From positions 1-52,903 of the forward strand of contig NZ_JAHHIU010000110.1 of assembly GCF_024539815.1 (NCBI RefSeq): DNA of 52,903 nt, given 5' to 3'. Shown piece by piece: positions 24,687 through 33,453 of this stretch. This DNA is from Streptomyces hayashii. Its GTDB lineage: Bacteria; Actinomycetota; Actinomycetes; Streptomycetales; Streptomycetaceae. The notes below the pieces were generated by a model, which had not been told where the DNA came from, did no database searches, and saw only the letters and a list, made by a program, of their open reading frames with translations. Both the position numbers and the translations under genes were made by a program. Each line of letters starts with the position of its first letter. Positions within the stretch are counted from its first letter, which is position 1.

Positions 24687-25453
24687 ATGACGCTGACCCC
24701 CGCCAGCCACCCTCCGTCGATCACGAACGGCTGGCCGGTGATGTAGGAGGAGTCGTCGCAGGTGAGGAACAGCGCGAGGCGGGCCACCTCCTCGGGCCGG
24801 CCGATGCGGCCCATCGGCACCAGCTTGCGGTACAGCCCGTCGATGGCCTTCGCGGTCTCCTCCCGGTCCGCGTCCGGGTCCAGCAGGGAGGGGTTGGACA
24901 TGGCCGTGTCGATCGCGCCGGGGCAGACGGCGTTGACCCGGATGCCGCGCGGGGCGAGCTCCAGGGCCGCGACCCGGGTGAGGCCGAGGACCGCGTGCTT
25001 GGTCGCCGCGTACGAGCCGACGGCCGCCATCCCGGTCACCGCCGTGTACGACGCCGTGTTGACGATCGTGCCGCCGTCGGCCATCACCGGCGCGACCGTC
25101 TTGACGCCGAGGAAGCAGCCGACCTGGTTGACCTGCACGACCTGCATGAACTCGTCGAGGGGAGTGTCGGTGAGGGCGTTGAAGCGCAGGATGCCGGCGT
25201 TGTTGACGAGGCCGTCGATGCGGCCGTGGGCGTCCTGGGCGGCGCGCACGGCCGACTGCCAGGCGTCCTCCCGCCCCACGTCGAGATGGACGTACAGCGC
25301 CCCGATCTCCTCGGCGAGAGCCGAGCCCTGTTCGTCCAGGACGTCGGCGATCACCACCTCGGCGCCCTCCGCCCGGAACAGCCGGGCCTCCTGCTCCCCC
25401 TGGCCGCGCGCGGCGCCGGTCACGAGGACGACGCGTCCGTCGAGCTTGCCCAT
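24683..25453 (-). CDS. SDR-family oxidoreductase (3-alpha/20-beta-hydroxysteroid dehydrogenase-like)
   Basis: The 256-residue NAD(H)-dependent short-chain dehydrogenase has TGAARGQG (12-19), the Asp-59 adenine-site region LDVG, NNAG (84-87), Ser135 in NTASY, and the Tyr148/Lys152 pair in YAATK. The N-terminal GKLDGRVVLVTGAARGQGE and the C-terminal VIDGGWLAG closely resemble 20-beta-hydroxysteroid dehydrogenase-type SDRs of Streptomyces. The true substrate may be any cyclic alcohol. AAGGGG precedes the ATG, and a perfect operator (D) lies 51 nt upstream, in a gap that is divergent from a secreted-protein gene. Confidence 0.92.
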   Translation of the reverse strand: MGKLDGRVVLVTGAARGQGEQEARLFRAEGAEVVIADVLDEQGSALAEEIGALYVHLDVGREDAWQSAVRAAQDAHGRIDGLVNNAGILRFNALTDTPLDEFMQVVQVNQVGCFLGVKTVAPVMADGGTIVNTASYTAVTGMAAVGSYAATKHAVLGLTRVAALELAPRGIRVNAVCPGAIDTAMSNPSLLDPDADREETAKAIDGLYRKLVPMGRIGRPEEVARLALFLTCDDSSYITGQPFVIDGGWLAGVSVI

Positions 25454-25504
25454 GCCGAACCCCTTCGCTTCGCATCACTGGAGCTCAGCATCGTACCGCT
25501 CGAC

Positions 25505-25519
25505 CTGACGATGCGTCAG
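25505..25519. promoter_or_regulatory. Operator D: CTGACG-ATG-CGTCAG (perfect)
   Basis: A perfect copy, 51 nt upstream of the SDR start. The gap is divergent, but the secreted-protein gene on the other side starts 160 nt away, so the SDR is the likely target. Confidence 0.75.
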
Positions 25520-25678
25520 ATGGCGGAGCCTGCCGGGTTCGACGGCCGTCCGGATTGCACAAGCACACATCAAGTGACCTACAAGTAGGGTCATTTGACT
25601 CTGTCCGCCGCCCGCCGGAACTCCAATACTCCCTCACGGAAAGGCAAAGCCACCCCCAAGGACGGAGCAAGCGCAGGC

Positions 25679-26413
25679 ATGGCGAAAAGGAGACTGAAGA
25701 ACAGGAAGGTCCGATACGTGGCGATCGGGGCCGCCCTGGCCACCGGCGGGGTCGTCGTCACCCTGCTCCCGTCGGCCGACGCGGCCGAGGGCAGGACGCC
25801 CGAGCAGATCACCACGATGTGCCAGCGGTCCGCGGTCCTCAACGGGAAAAAGCAGTCCGTGGCCGATTTCGGAGGGTCCTTCGGGGACGGTTTCGCGGCC
25901 GACAACTGCGATTTCGTCGAGACGGATTTCGAGACCTTCGACGGCCCCGCCGAGAAGTCGTCCGTCGACTTCCCCAACTGCGAGCCGAACGCCACGGAAC
26001 CGGCCGAGGTCTCCCTCACCTGGTCGGCGACCGCCGCCCAGGGACAGGGCAAGTACACCGCCACCCAGCAGGGCGCCGGAGGGGGCCTCTTCGGCTTCCT
26101 CAGCGGCTCCTGGCTGAAACACGAGGGCACCCTGGACATGACCGTGAAGTCGGCCACGGCCGGCGCCACGGAACAGCGGGAGGTGCCCGTCGGCAAGGTC
26201 CTGCACATGGAGTTCACGCCGAAGATGCAGCGCATGACCGGCGAGTGGCGGGTCCGGATCGACGCCCGCGCGGCGACGACCACCACCAACGCCACGCCGG
26301 AGCGGAACTTCGTGGCCCCGGACGTCGTCGAGGGCCCCGCGATCCTGCCCGGCGCCGCGGGCGCGCCCGGTGTCGCGGACGGTACGTCGAAGGCGGTCCT
26401 GGAGAGCTGCTGA
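25679..26413 (+). CDS. Secreted protein of unknown function (member 1 of a pair)
   Basis: The 244-residue protein has a classical signal peptide: a basic N-terminus MAKRRLKNRK, a hydrophobic core to about 28, and a likely cleavage after SADA near residue 35. The mature part has a small cysteine module (DNCDFVETDF ... FPNC). Then come long alternating beta strands rich in Ser/Thr/Gln, a Gly-rich turn (GAGGGLFGFLSG), a VPVGKVLHMEF strand and a C-terminal Cys. The cysteine module is shared with the next gene's product. The strand pattern recalls aerolysin/ETX-type beta-pore-forming proteins, but I see no diagnostic motif. The start at ATG 25679 rests on the signal peptide. Confidence 0.75.
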   Translation: MAKRRLKNRKVRYVAIGAALATGGVVVTLLPSADAAEGRTPEQITTMCQRSAVLNGKKQSVADFGGSFGDGFAADNCDFVETDFETFDGPAEKSSVDFPNCEPNATEPAEVSLTWSATAAQGQGKYTATQQGAGGGLFGFLSGSWLKHEGTLDMTVKSATAGATEQREVPVGKVLHMEFTPKMQRMTGEWRVRIDARAATTTTNATPERNFVAPDVVEGPAILPGAAGAPGVADGTSKAVLESC

Positions 26414-26461
26414 CCCCCGGTCCGCCCGTCCACCGGCCATCACCCCCCACAGGAGAGCCCC

Positions 26462-27253
26462 ATGGCCCGATCCGACCGCCCGAGAAGCCACCGCAGCAGG
26501 AAGAAGCGCATCACCCTCGCACTCGCCCCCGTCGCGGCCCTCGCCGTGGCCGTTCCGCTGATGAGCTCGGCGGGCGCCGCCACGCCGTCCGAGGTGACCG
26601 CCGACTGCTCGGCCGACTCGGGGAAGCTGGAGAACTGCGAGTTCGTCGACGTCCAGTTCAAGGCGAACAGCCTCGGCCCCAACGAGCGCGTCTCACCGGT
26701 GACCCAGAACTGCGGTGCGACGACCGCGGCGACGAGCACCTTCACCGTGAGCACGTCCGTCACGCGGACCATTCAGCTGGAGAACGGATTCACCGCCGAC
26801 GCCGGTTCCAAACTGGGCAACTCGTTCTTCGAGATCGGCCTCAAGTTCAACACCACGGAAATCAACATCAGCCGTGACGACAAGGCGACCGGCCTGGCGT
26901 TCAGCCGGTCCGACAGCGTCCAGCCGGACAGCATCGGTTTCTTCATGTGGTCGGCCAAGCGCACCGACGTGAGCGGATTCCTGCGGGCCACCTACAAGGA
27001 CGCGCAGGACGGGCAGAAGGTGTTCTTCGCCCCGAGCGAGGGCGGGAAAACCGTGCACGTCTTCTATCCGCAGATCCTGAAGAACGGGACTCCGGACGGG
27101 CGGCTCTGGCTGCGGAACGTGAAATGCGGCACCCCGGAAGCCGACGGCATCCTGAAATCGGGCAACAGCCTGCGGGCCGAGCCAGGATTCGGCCAGGGCG
27201 GCGGCAACGTCGCCGACGTGGACATACCCCTCACGGAGATCCCGGCGCCCTGA
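26462..27253 (+). CDS. Secreted protein of unknown function (member 2 of a pair)
   Basis: The 263-residue protein follows 48 nt after its partner, with AGGAGAG before the ATG, so the two are probably co-transcribed. The signal peptide runs from a basic MARSDRPRSHRSRKKR through a hydrophobic core, with likely cleavage at SSAGA-A near residue 39. The mature protein opens with the same module as its partner (ENCEFVDVQF ... TQNC). A Ser/Thr-rich alternating strand follows (STFTVSTSVTRTIQL), then GNSFFEIGLKF and SIGFFMWSAKRTDVSGFL, and a late Cys-containing strand (LWLRNVKC). Amphipathic Ser/Thr strands and an extracellular location fit a beta-pore-forming or adhesive fold; this is inference. Confidence 0.75.
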   Translation: MARSDRPRSHRSRKKRITLALAPVAALAVAVPLMSSAGAATPSEVTADCSADSGKLENCEFVDVQFKANSLGPNERVSPVTQNCGATTAATSTFTVSTSVTRTIQLENGFTADAGSKLGNSFFEIGLKFNTTEINISRDDKATGLAFSRSDSVQPDSIGFFMWSAKRTDVSGFLRATYKDAQDGQKVFFAPSEGGKTVHVFYPQILKNGTPDGRLWLRNVKCGTPEADGILKSGNSLRAEPGFGQGGGNVADVDIPLTEIPAP

Positions 27254-27259
27254 CGGTTC

Positions 27260-27922
27260 TCAGGTGCGAAGCACGGGCGCGGCCGGGGTTGCTCCCAGCC
27301 ACCGCAGGACCGCGTCCGTGCTGCCGCGTGCGTCGAGCTTGGCGTAGATGTTGCTGAGGTTGTTGCGCACCGTCTTCTCGCTCAGCCGTAACCGCAGCCC
27401 TATCTCCTGGGCGCCGAGCCCCGTCGACAGCAGTTCCATGACCTGCCGTTCGCGCGGCGAGAGCAGGGCGCGCAGCCGGTCCAGGGCGTCGCCCCCGGCG
27501 GGCGTCCGGCGGGCTCCCTCCCGCAGCGCGGCGCACGCGGCGGGCGACAGACAGGTGTGCCCGACGGTCGCCGCCATGACCGCCGAGGACAGCATGTGGG
27601 GGCAGTAGTCGCCCTCGACGAGGTACCCCGCCCCGCTGCGGAACACCTCCACGACGACGTCGGTGTCCCGCCGGGGACTGACCACGATCACGGGCACGCC
27701 GTCTCCCGTGAGGTCCCTCAGGTCCGGCAGGACGGTCTGCGGGTCCGCGCAGCGCAGCACGGCCACGTCGACGCCCTCGGGGCAGCGGAACGGCGGGGTC
27801 AGGCGCACGACCCGGGCCACGTAGGGGTCGTCCGCGGGCGGCCAGTCCTCGTGCGGCCAGTCGCCCTCGGCGCAGGCGAGGGCGACGACGAGAGGCTGGG
27901 CGGAACGCTCGGTGGATCGCAC
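27260..27922 (-). CDS. LuxR-type regulator with a receiver-like domain lacking the phospho-Asp
   Basis: The 220-residue protein starts at GTG 27922 behind AAGGACC. The C-terminus is a complete LuxR/NarL helix-turn-helix (LSPRERQVMELLSTGLGAQE, then IGLRLRLSEKTVRNNLSNIYAKL, about residues 152-215). The N-terminal ~120 residues have alternating strands and helices like a response-regulator receiver (VDVAVLRCADP, VPVIVVSP, SGAGYLVEGD), but the phospho-acceptor position reads Arg57 instead of Asp and no acidic pocket is evident. It is probably a phosphorylation-independent orphan regulator. It converges on the secreted-protein pair with a 6-nt gap; control of that pair is possible but unproven. 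Confidence 0.85.
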   Translation of the reverse strand: MRSTERSAQPLVVALACAEGDWPHEDWPPADDPYVARVVRLTPPFRCPEGVDVAVLRCADPQTVLPDLRDLTGDGVPVIVVSPRRDTDVVVEVFRSGAGYLVEGDYCPHMLSSAVMAATVGHTCLSPAACAALREGARRTPAGGDALDRLRALLSPRERQVMELLSTGLGAQEIGLRLRLSEKTVRNNLSNIYAKLDARGSTDAVLRWLGATPAAPVLRT

Positions 27923-27998
27923 TGGTGGGGTCCTTCCGCCGGGCCGTCACGTCCGTACGTTCGTACATACGCGGCTCGGCGTGGACATGTTCAAACGT

Positions 27999-28940
27999 TC
28001 AATGAGTGAGTGGAGCGGTGTCGAGCAAGGGCGCCACGTCGGCCCCGAACGCGGTGATCTGGTCGATGAGTTCGGCCCGGCCGCGGCAGCGGAAGCGGAC
28101 CTGGATCTGGTCCACGCCCATCTCCCGGTAGGCGCGCAGGGACCCGGCGAGGGCCTGCGGGGAGCCGGAGAGCGTGCGCCGGCCGACGTCCCAGGCGGGT
28201 GCCCCGACGTACAGCGGCTCGGTGATGGCGCCGACGGTGAGGGGCTCGGCGACGCCGGCGTCCGCGCGCAGCCGCCGGAGCCTCTCGATCTGCGCGGGCA
28301 GCCGGTCCCTGGGGTCGCCCTGGGGCAGCCAGCCGTCGCCCCTGAGCGCGGCCCGGCGCACGGCGGCCGGGGAGGATCCGCCGACCCAGAGGGGGACGCG
28401 GGCCTGGGCGGGGCGGGGCCGCTGGCCGAGCCCCTCGAAGTCGTACGCCTTCCCGTGGTGGGAGGGGAACTCCTGCGGCCCGAGGGCGGCGCGCAGGGCG
28501 TCGATCGTCTCGTCCAGGACCGCGCCGCGCCGCTCGAAGTCCGCGCCCAGCGCCTCGAACTCCTCCCGCACGTGTCCCGCGCCGACCCCGAGGATCAGCC
28601 GGCCCCCGCTGAGATGGTCGAGGGTGGCGTACTGCTTGGCGGTCAGCAGGGGGTGGCGCAGGCCGACGACGGCGACGTGGCTGAGCAGGCGCACGCGGGT
28701 CGTCACGGCCGCGACGTGCGCGAGGGTGGCCACCGGGTCGTACCAGACGGTGCTCATGGCGTCGGCGAGCCGGCGCGGGATCGCCACGTGGTCGCAGGCG
28801 GCGACGTAGGCGAAGCCGGAGCGGTCGGCGGCGCGGGCGATCTCGACCAGGTCGGCGGGGCCCGCGTCGGCCTCCCAGGGCTCGGCGTAGATCGTCGACT
28901 GGGACTGGACCGGCAGCTGGATGCCGTACGCGAGGCTCAC
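27999..28940 (-). CDS. LLM-class F420-dependent oxidoreductase
   Basis: The 313-residue luciferase-like barrel starts at GTG 28940, overlapping the amidohydrolase stop (GTGA), so translation is coupled. Key segments are VSLAYGIQLPVQSQS, AACDHVAIPRRLADAM, QYATLDHLSGGRLILGVGAG and VPLWVGGSSPAAVRRAA. These fit the F420-dependent mycobacterial-type oxidoreductases. It is the second gene of an operon headed by the amidohydrolase, which is preceded by operator E. A role in oxidising or reducing an intermediate of the same pathway is likely; the substrate is unknown. Confidence 0.9.
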   Translation of the reverse strand: MSLAYGIQLPVQSQSTIYAEPWEADAGPADLVEIARAADRSGFAYVAACDHVAIPRRLADAMSTVWYDPVATLAHVAAVTTRVRLLSHVAVVGLRHPLLTAKQYATLDHLSGGRLILGVGAGHVREEFEALGADFERRGAVLDETIDALRAALGPQEFPSHHGKAYDFEGLGQRPRPAQARVPLWVGGSSPAAVRRAALRGDGWLPQGDPRDRLPAQIERLRRLRADAGVAEPLTVGAITEPLYVGAPAWDVGRRTLSGSPQALAGSLRAYREMGVDQIQVRFRCRGRAELIDQITAFGADVAPLLDTAPLTH

Positions 28941-30199
28941 CGCGGGCTCCACAGGCCGTCCTCGGTCAGCCCCAGCAGCTCGATGGCGTTGCCCCGCACG
29001 ATCCGCTCGACCACGTCCGGGGCCAGGTGGCCCATCTGCGCCTCGCCGACCTCCCGCGACTTCGGCCAGGTGGAGTCGGAGTGCGGGTAGTCCGTCTCGT
29101 ACAGGACGTTCCCGACGCCCACGGAGTCGAGGTTGCGCAGCCCGAAGGCGTCGTCGAAGAAGCAGCCGTAGACGTGGCCGGCGAACAGCTCGGACGGCGG
29201 CCGGTGGACCTTGTCCGCGACACCGCCCCAGCCCCGGTTCTCCTCCCACACCACGTCGGCGCGCTCCAGGATGTAGGGGATCCAGCCGATCTGGCCCTCC
29301 GCGTACATCACCTTCAGGTTCGGGAAGCGCTCGAACTTGCCGCTCATCAGCCAGTCGACCATCGAGAAGCAGCAGTTGGCGAAGGTGATGGTGGAGCCGA
29401 CGGCGGGCGGGGCGTCCGCCGACGTGGACGGCATGCGGCTGCTGGAGCCGATGTGCATGGCGACGACCGTGCCGGTCTCGTCGCAGGCGGCGAGGAACGG
29501 GTCCCAGTAGTCGGTGTGCACGGAGGGCAGCCCCAGGTGCGGGGGTATCTCGGAGAAGGCGACCGCCCGGACCCCGCGGGCCGCGTTGCGGCGCACCTCG
29601 GCCGCCGCCAGTTCGGCGTCCCAGAGCGGGACGAGGGTGAGCGGGATGAGCCGGCCCCCGGCCGCGGGCCCGCACCACTCCTCCACCGTCCAGTCGTTGT
29701 AGGCGCGCACGCACAGCAGACCCAGCTCGCGGTCGGCGGCCTCGGTGAAGGTCTGGCCGCAGAAGCGCGGGAAGGTGGGGAAGCAGACGGCGGACTGGAC
29801 GTGGTTGACGTCCATGTCGGCGAGCCGGGCGGGGACGTCGTAGGAGCCCGGGCGCATCTGCTCGTAGGTGATGACCTCCAGCTTGATCTCGTCCCGGCTG
29901 AAGCCGACGGCGGTGTCCAGGCGGGTGAGCGGGCGGCACAGGTCCTCGTAGAGCCACCAGTCGCCGATGGGGCCGTCGTCGCCGGGCTCGCCCATGACGG
30001 GTTTGAAGCGGCCGCCCAGGAAGGTCATCTCCTTGAGCGGGGCGCGGACGGTGCGCGGGCCGACGTCGAGGTACTTCTTCGGCAGGCGGTCCTGCCAGAC
30101 GGTGCTCGGCTCCACGGTGTGGTCGTCGACGGAGATGATCAGCGGGAGCGGTGCGGCGGGCGGCGAGGCGGCGGGCGAGGCGGTCGCTGAGGTGTCCAT
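28937..30199 (-). CDS. Amidohydrolase 2-family (TIM-barrel) protein
   Basis: The 420-residue protein belongs to the amidohydrolase-2 family, which includes ACMSD-like decarboxylases and C-C or C-N hydrolases. Visible features are the N-terminal metal motif in VDDHTVEP (Asp/His in place of the stricter H-x-H), the conserved His of VVAMHIGSSS, the LKVMYAEGQIGWIPYILERAD segment, and the C-terminal Asp in LYETDYPHSDSTWPKS. Members of exactly this type recur in actinobacterial steroid- and terpenoid-catabolism clusters beside LLM enzymes, as here. No ribosome site precedes the ATG, and operator E lies only 21 nt upstream, so the message may be leaderless or nearly so. Confidence 0.9.
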   Translation of the reverse strand: MDTSATASPAASPPAAPLPLIISVDDHTVEPSTVWQDRLPKKYLDVGPRTVRAPLKEMTFLGGRFKPVMGEPGDDGPIGDWWLYEDLCRPLTRLDTAVGFSRDEIKLEVITYEQMRPGSYDVPARLADMDVNHVQSAVCFPTFPRFCGQTFTEAADRELGLLCVRAYNDWTVEEWCGPAAGGRLIPLTLVPLWDAELAAAEVRRNAARGVRAVAFSEIPPHLGLPSVHTDYWDPFLAACDETGTVVAMHIGSSSRMPSTSADAPPAVGSTITFANCCFSMVDWLMSGKFERFPNLKVMYAEGQIGWIPYILERADVVWEENRGWGGVADKVHRPPSELFAGHVYGCFFDDAFGLRNLDSVGVGNVLYETDYPHSDSTWPKSREVGEAQMGHLAPDVVERIVRGNAIELLGLTEDGLWSPR

Positions 30200-30219
30200 G
30201 GGGGCACGGTAGCGCCGAT

Positions 30220-30234
30220 CTGACGACCCGTCAG
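30220..30234. promoter_or_regulatory. Operator E: CTGACG-ACC-CGTCAG (perfect)
   Basis: A perfect copy 21 nt ahead of the amidohydrolase/LLM operon, in the 207-bp gap that is divergent from afsR. The afsR start is 172 nt away on the other side. Confidence 0.75.
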
Positions 30235-30406
30235 CAAGCGGGCGGGACCCGCCGGTGATCGACTGTGTTCGGATGTGTGCACAGAGCGTGTGAGAGGTCT
30301 GTGAACTCCCGTGAGCCGCGCTGTGATCGGTGTCTCGCGCAGCTGACGGTCTTGGCGCGGACAGGGCAAACTGGGCTGGTACTTCGGATGCCTAAGGGGA
30401 GCCCTG

Positions 30407-33400
30407 ATGGACGACCGCGCAGAGCACGGCGGCACACGTGTGCCGCAGCAGAGGCGCCCCGGTTCTCCCGGGGAGCCGGCCGCGCTGCGCTTCGATGTGC
30501 TCGGCCCGGTGCGCGCCCGGCGCGGCGAGGAACAGCTGGCCACCGGCTCTCCCCAGCAACGCGCCCTGCTGGCCGCCCTGTTGCTGCGCGAGGGGCGCAC
30601 CGCGACGGCCGCCGAGCTGATCGACGCGCTGTGGGGCGAGGACCCGCCGTCGCAGGCGCTGGCCGCGGTGCGGACGTACGCCTCCCGGCTGCGCAAGGCG
30701 CTCGACCCGCGGGTCCTGGTGAGCGAGTCGGGCGGGTACGCGGTGCGCGGGCTGGGCGAGGGCGCGCTGGATCTGGCGGTGGCGCAGGAACGCGCGGCTC
30801 AGGCGGAGAAGGCGAGGGCGGCCGGTGACCTGGGCCGCGCCCGGGAGGTGCTGAACCGGGCGCTGGGCCTGTGGGACGGCGAGGCGCTCGCCGGCGTCCC
30901 CGGGCCCTACGCGGAGGCCCAGCGCGTCCGGCTGGAGGAGTGGCGCCTCGGGCTGCTGGAAGCCCGTCTGGACATGGACCTGGAGCAGGGCTGCCACGCG
31001 GAGGCGGTCTCGGAGCTGACGGCGCTGACGGCCGCGTACCCGCTGCGCGAGCGGCTGCGCGAGCTGCTGATGCTGGCGCTGTACCGCAGCGGCCGGCAGG
31101 CGGAGGCGCTCGCGGTGTACGCCGACACCCGGCGGCTGCTGGCCGAGGAGCTGGGGGTGGATCCGCGCGCCGGACTGAGCGAGCTGCAACGCCGCATCCT
31201 CCAGGCCGACCCGGAGCTGGCCGAGCCGTCCGCGCCGGCCGAACAGCCCACCGTGGTGCAGGTGCGGCCCGCCCAGCTTCCCGCGACCGTGCCCGACTTC
31301 ACCGGGCGTTCGGCGTTCGTGCGGGAGCTGAGCGAGGTGCTCGCGGCCGCGTCCGGGTCCGGCGGGGGCGACGGGACGGGACGGGTGATGGCCGTGTCCG
31401 CGCTGGCCGGCATCGGGGGCGTCGGCAAGACGACCCTCGCCGTGCACATCGCCCACCAGGCGCGCTCCGCCTTCCCCGACGGGCAGTTGTACGTCGACCT
31501 CCAGGGGGCGGGGGCGCGGGCGGCCGAGCCGGAGACCGTGCTGGGCTCGTTCCTGCGGGCGCTCGGCACGGCCGACTCGGCGGTGCCGGACTCCCTGGCG
31601 GAACGCGCGGCGCTGTACCGCTCCGTGCTGGACGGACGCCGGGTCCTGGTGCTGCTCGACAACGCGCGGGACGCGGCGCAGGTGCGGCCGCTGCTGCCGG
31701 GCACGGAGGGCTGCGCGGCGCTGGTCACCAGCCGGGTCCGGATGGTCGACCTGGCGGGCGCCCACCTGGTCGACCTGGACGTGATGTCCCCGGACGAGGC
31801 GCTGACCCTGTTCACCCGCATCGTCGGCGAGGAGCGGGTGGCGTCGGAGCGCAAGGCCGCCCTGGACGTGGTGGCGGCCTGCGGCTTCCTGCCGCTGGCC
31901 ATCCGCATCGCGGCGTCCCGCCTCGCGGCCCGCCGCACCTGGACGGTGTCGGTGCTGGCGGCGAAGCTCGCCGACGAGCGGCGCAGACTGGACGAGTTGC
32001 AGGCCGGCGACCTCGCCGTGAAGGCGACCTTCGAACTCGGCTACGGTGCGCTGGAGCCGGCCCAGGCCCGCGCGTTCCGCCTGCTGGGCCTGGCGGACGG
32101 CCCGGACATCTCCCTCGCGGCGGCCGCCGCCGCCCTGGACCTGCCCCCGGAGGACGCCGAGGACCTGCTGGAGTCCCTGGTGGACACCTCCCTGCTGGAG
32201 TCCGCGGCCCCCGGCCGCTACCGCTACCACGACCTGGTGCGGCTGTACGCGCGGGCCTGTGCGGAACGCGACGAGGAGTCGGCCGGCGAGGGGCCGCCCG
32301 CCGCGCCTTCCGGGCAGCGGGCGACGGAGGCCGCGATGTCGCGGCTGCTGGACTTCTACCTGGCCACCGCGACGGGCGTCTACGCGATCGAGCGTCCCGG
32401 GGAGCGGGTGCTGGACCACCTGAGCCGCGGCAGCTACCCGGGCCTGGAGTTCCCCGACCGGGGCCAGGCGCTGGACTGGCTGTTCGCCGAGGCGAGCGGA
32501 CTGCTGGCGGCGGTGCAGCAGGCCGGCACGGCGGGCATGCTGCGGCGCGCCGCCGACCTGCTGTTCGCCGCCGTCGACCTCGGGGAGTCGGGGCTCAGCT
32601 CACGCCAGTACGTACTGGCGGCCACCGCGGTGACCAGGGCCGCACAGCGGACCGGGGACGCCTACGCCGAGGGCAGAGCGCGCCTGATGCACAGTCATAT
32701 CCTGGGCGTCTCCGGCCAGTTCGCCGAGTCGGACCGGGAGGCGGGCGCGGCGCTGAAGCTGGGACTCGCCGCCGGGGACCCGGTCGTCTGCGCCCAGGCG
32801 CCCAACCAGCAGGGCATCATCGCCCTCTACACGGGCCGGCACGACGAGGCGGAGCAGCACCTCACCGAGGCGCTGGCCGCGTTCCGCGCCGACCGGAACT
32901 CGCCGGGCGAGGCCAGCGCCCTGTGCAATCTGTCCCGGGTCCATCTGGCGACCGGCCGCATCGACAGCGCCGTCTCCCTGGCCCGGCAGGGCGTCGCCAT
33001 CTACGAGCGCGACGACACCGGCATGGCGTTGCGTCTGGCGAACGGGAAGTACGCTCTGGGGCTGGCCCTGACCAGCGCCGGGGACATCACGCCTGCGCTG
33101 GCGGCGCTGACCGACGCGCTCGGCATGTTCCAGGACGCCCGGCAGCAGCTGTGGCACGGCATGACCCTCTTCCGGCTCGCCGAGCTCCATCTCGCCGACG
33201 GCGCCCCGGCCCGCGCCGCCGCCTGTGCGGAGCAGGCCCTCGCCGTCCTGCACGGCATCGGCGGGGACTGGCGGCGCGCCAACGTCCTGACCGCCCTCGG
33301 CCGGGGCCTGCACGGCGTCGGCCAGCTGGACCGGGCGCGGGTGTGCTGGCAGGAGGCCCTGGCGGCGTTCGAGGCGCTGAACTCGCCCGAGGCGGCGGAC

Positions 33401-33436
33401 GTACGCTCGCTGCTGGCCTCGGCGCCGGTCGGGTGA
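30407..33436 (+). CDS. afsR: AfsR, SARP-type global activator of antibiotic production
   Basis: The 1009-residue protein (S. coelicolor AfsR is about 993) has an N-terminal SARP winged helix (residues ~25-110: LRFDVLGPVRARRGEEQLAT, then QQRALLAALLLREGRTA) and a bacterial transcriptional-activation domain to ~265. The NB-ARC ATPase follows, with P-loop GIGGVGKTT at about 335-343 and Walker B RRVLVLLDNA near 410-420. A TPR array makes up the C-terminus from ~690. In S. coelicolor, AfsK and other kinases phosphorylate AfsR on Ser/Thr, which raises its DNA binding and ATPase activity so that it activates afsS. AAGGGGAG precedes the ATG. The afsS gene follows after 252 nt. Confidence 0.97.
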   Translation: MDDRAEHGGTRVPQQRRPGSPGEPAALRFDVLGPVRARRGEEQLATGSPQQRALLAALLLREGRTATAAELIDALWGEDPPSQALAAVRTYASRLRKALDPRVLVSESGGYAVRGLGEGALDLAVAQERAAQAEKARAAGDLGRAREVLNRALGLWDGEALAGVPGPYAEAQRVRLEEWRLGLLEARLDMDLEQGCHAEAVSELTALTAAYPLRERLRELLMLALYRSGRQAEALAVYADTRRLLAEELGVDPRAGLSELQRRILQADPELAEPSAPAEQPTVVQVRPAQLPATVPDFTGRSAFVRELSEVLAAASGSGGGDGTGRVMAVSALAGIGGVGKTTLAVHIAHQARSAFPDGQLYVDLQGAGARAAEPETVLGSFLRALGTADSAVPDSLAERAALYRSVLDGRRVLVLLDNARDAAQVRPLLPGTEGCAALVTSRVRMVDLAGAHLVDLDVMSPDEALTLFTRIVGEERVASERKAALDVVAACGFLPLAIRIAASRLAARRTWTVSVLAAKLADERRRLDELQAGDLAVKATFELGYGALEPAQARAFRLLGLADGPDISLAAAAAALDLPPEDAEDLLESLVDTSLLESAAPGRYRYHDLVRLYARACAERDEESAGEGPPAAPSGQRATEAAMSRLLDFYLATATGVYAIERPGERVLDHLSRGSYPGLEFPDRGQALDWLFAEASGLLAAVQQAGTAGMLRRAADLLFAAVDLGESGLSSRQYVLAATAVTRAAQRTGDAYAEGRARLMHSHILGVSGQFAESDREAGAALKLGLAAGDPVVCAQAPNQQGIIALYTGRHDEAEQHLTEALAAFRADRNSPGEASALCNLSRVHLATGRIDSAVSLARQGVAIYERDDTGMALRLANGKYALGLALTSAGDITPALAALTDALGMFQDARQQLWHGMTLFRLAELHLADGAPARAAACAEQALAVLHGIGGDWRRANVLTALGRGLHGVGQLDRARVCWQEALAAFEALNSPEAADVRSLLASAPVG

Positions 33437-33453
33437 GGGGCGGCGGGGCCGGC

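Noticed and set aside
21725..25588. A 1287-codon open frame on the plus strand opposite the amidohydrolase, LLM and SDR genes
   Set aside because: It spans three well-recognised minus-strand genes and their promoters, and its translation has no domain pattern.
27250..27264. CTGACGGTTCTCAGG at the end of the second secreted-protein gene
   Set aside because: Symmetry is incomplete and it lies at converging gene ends, not in a promoter.
27955..27966. GTACG-TT-CGTAC inverted repeat upstream of the LuxR gene
   Set aside because: Short, without a second copy in the window; could be a LuxR operator, but evidence is too thin to list.
30343..30357. CTGACG half-site upstream of afsR
   Set aside because: The other half (TTGGCG) does not match, so there is no palindrome; chance occurrence is likely.
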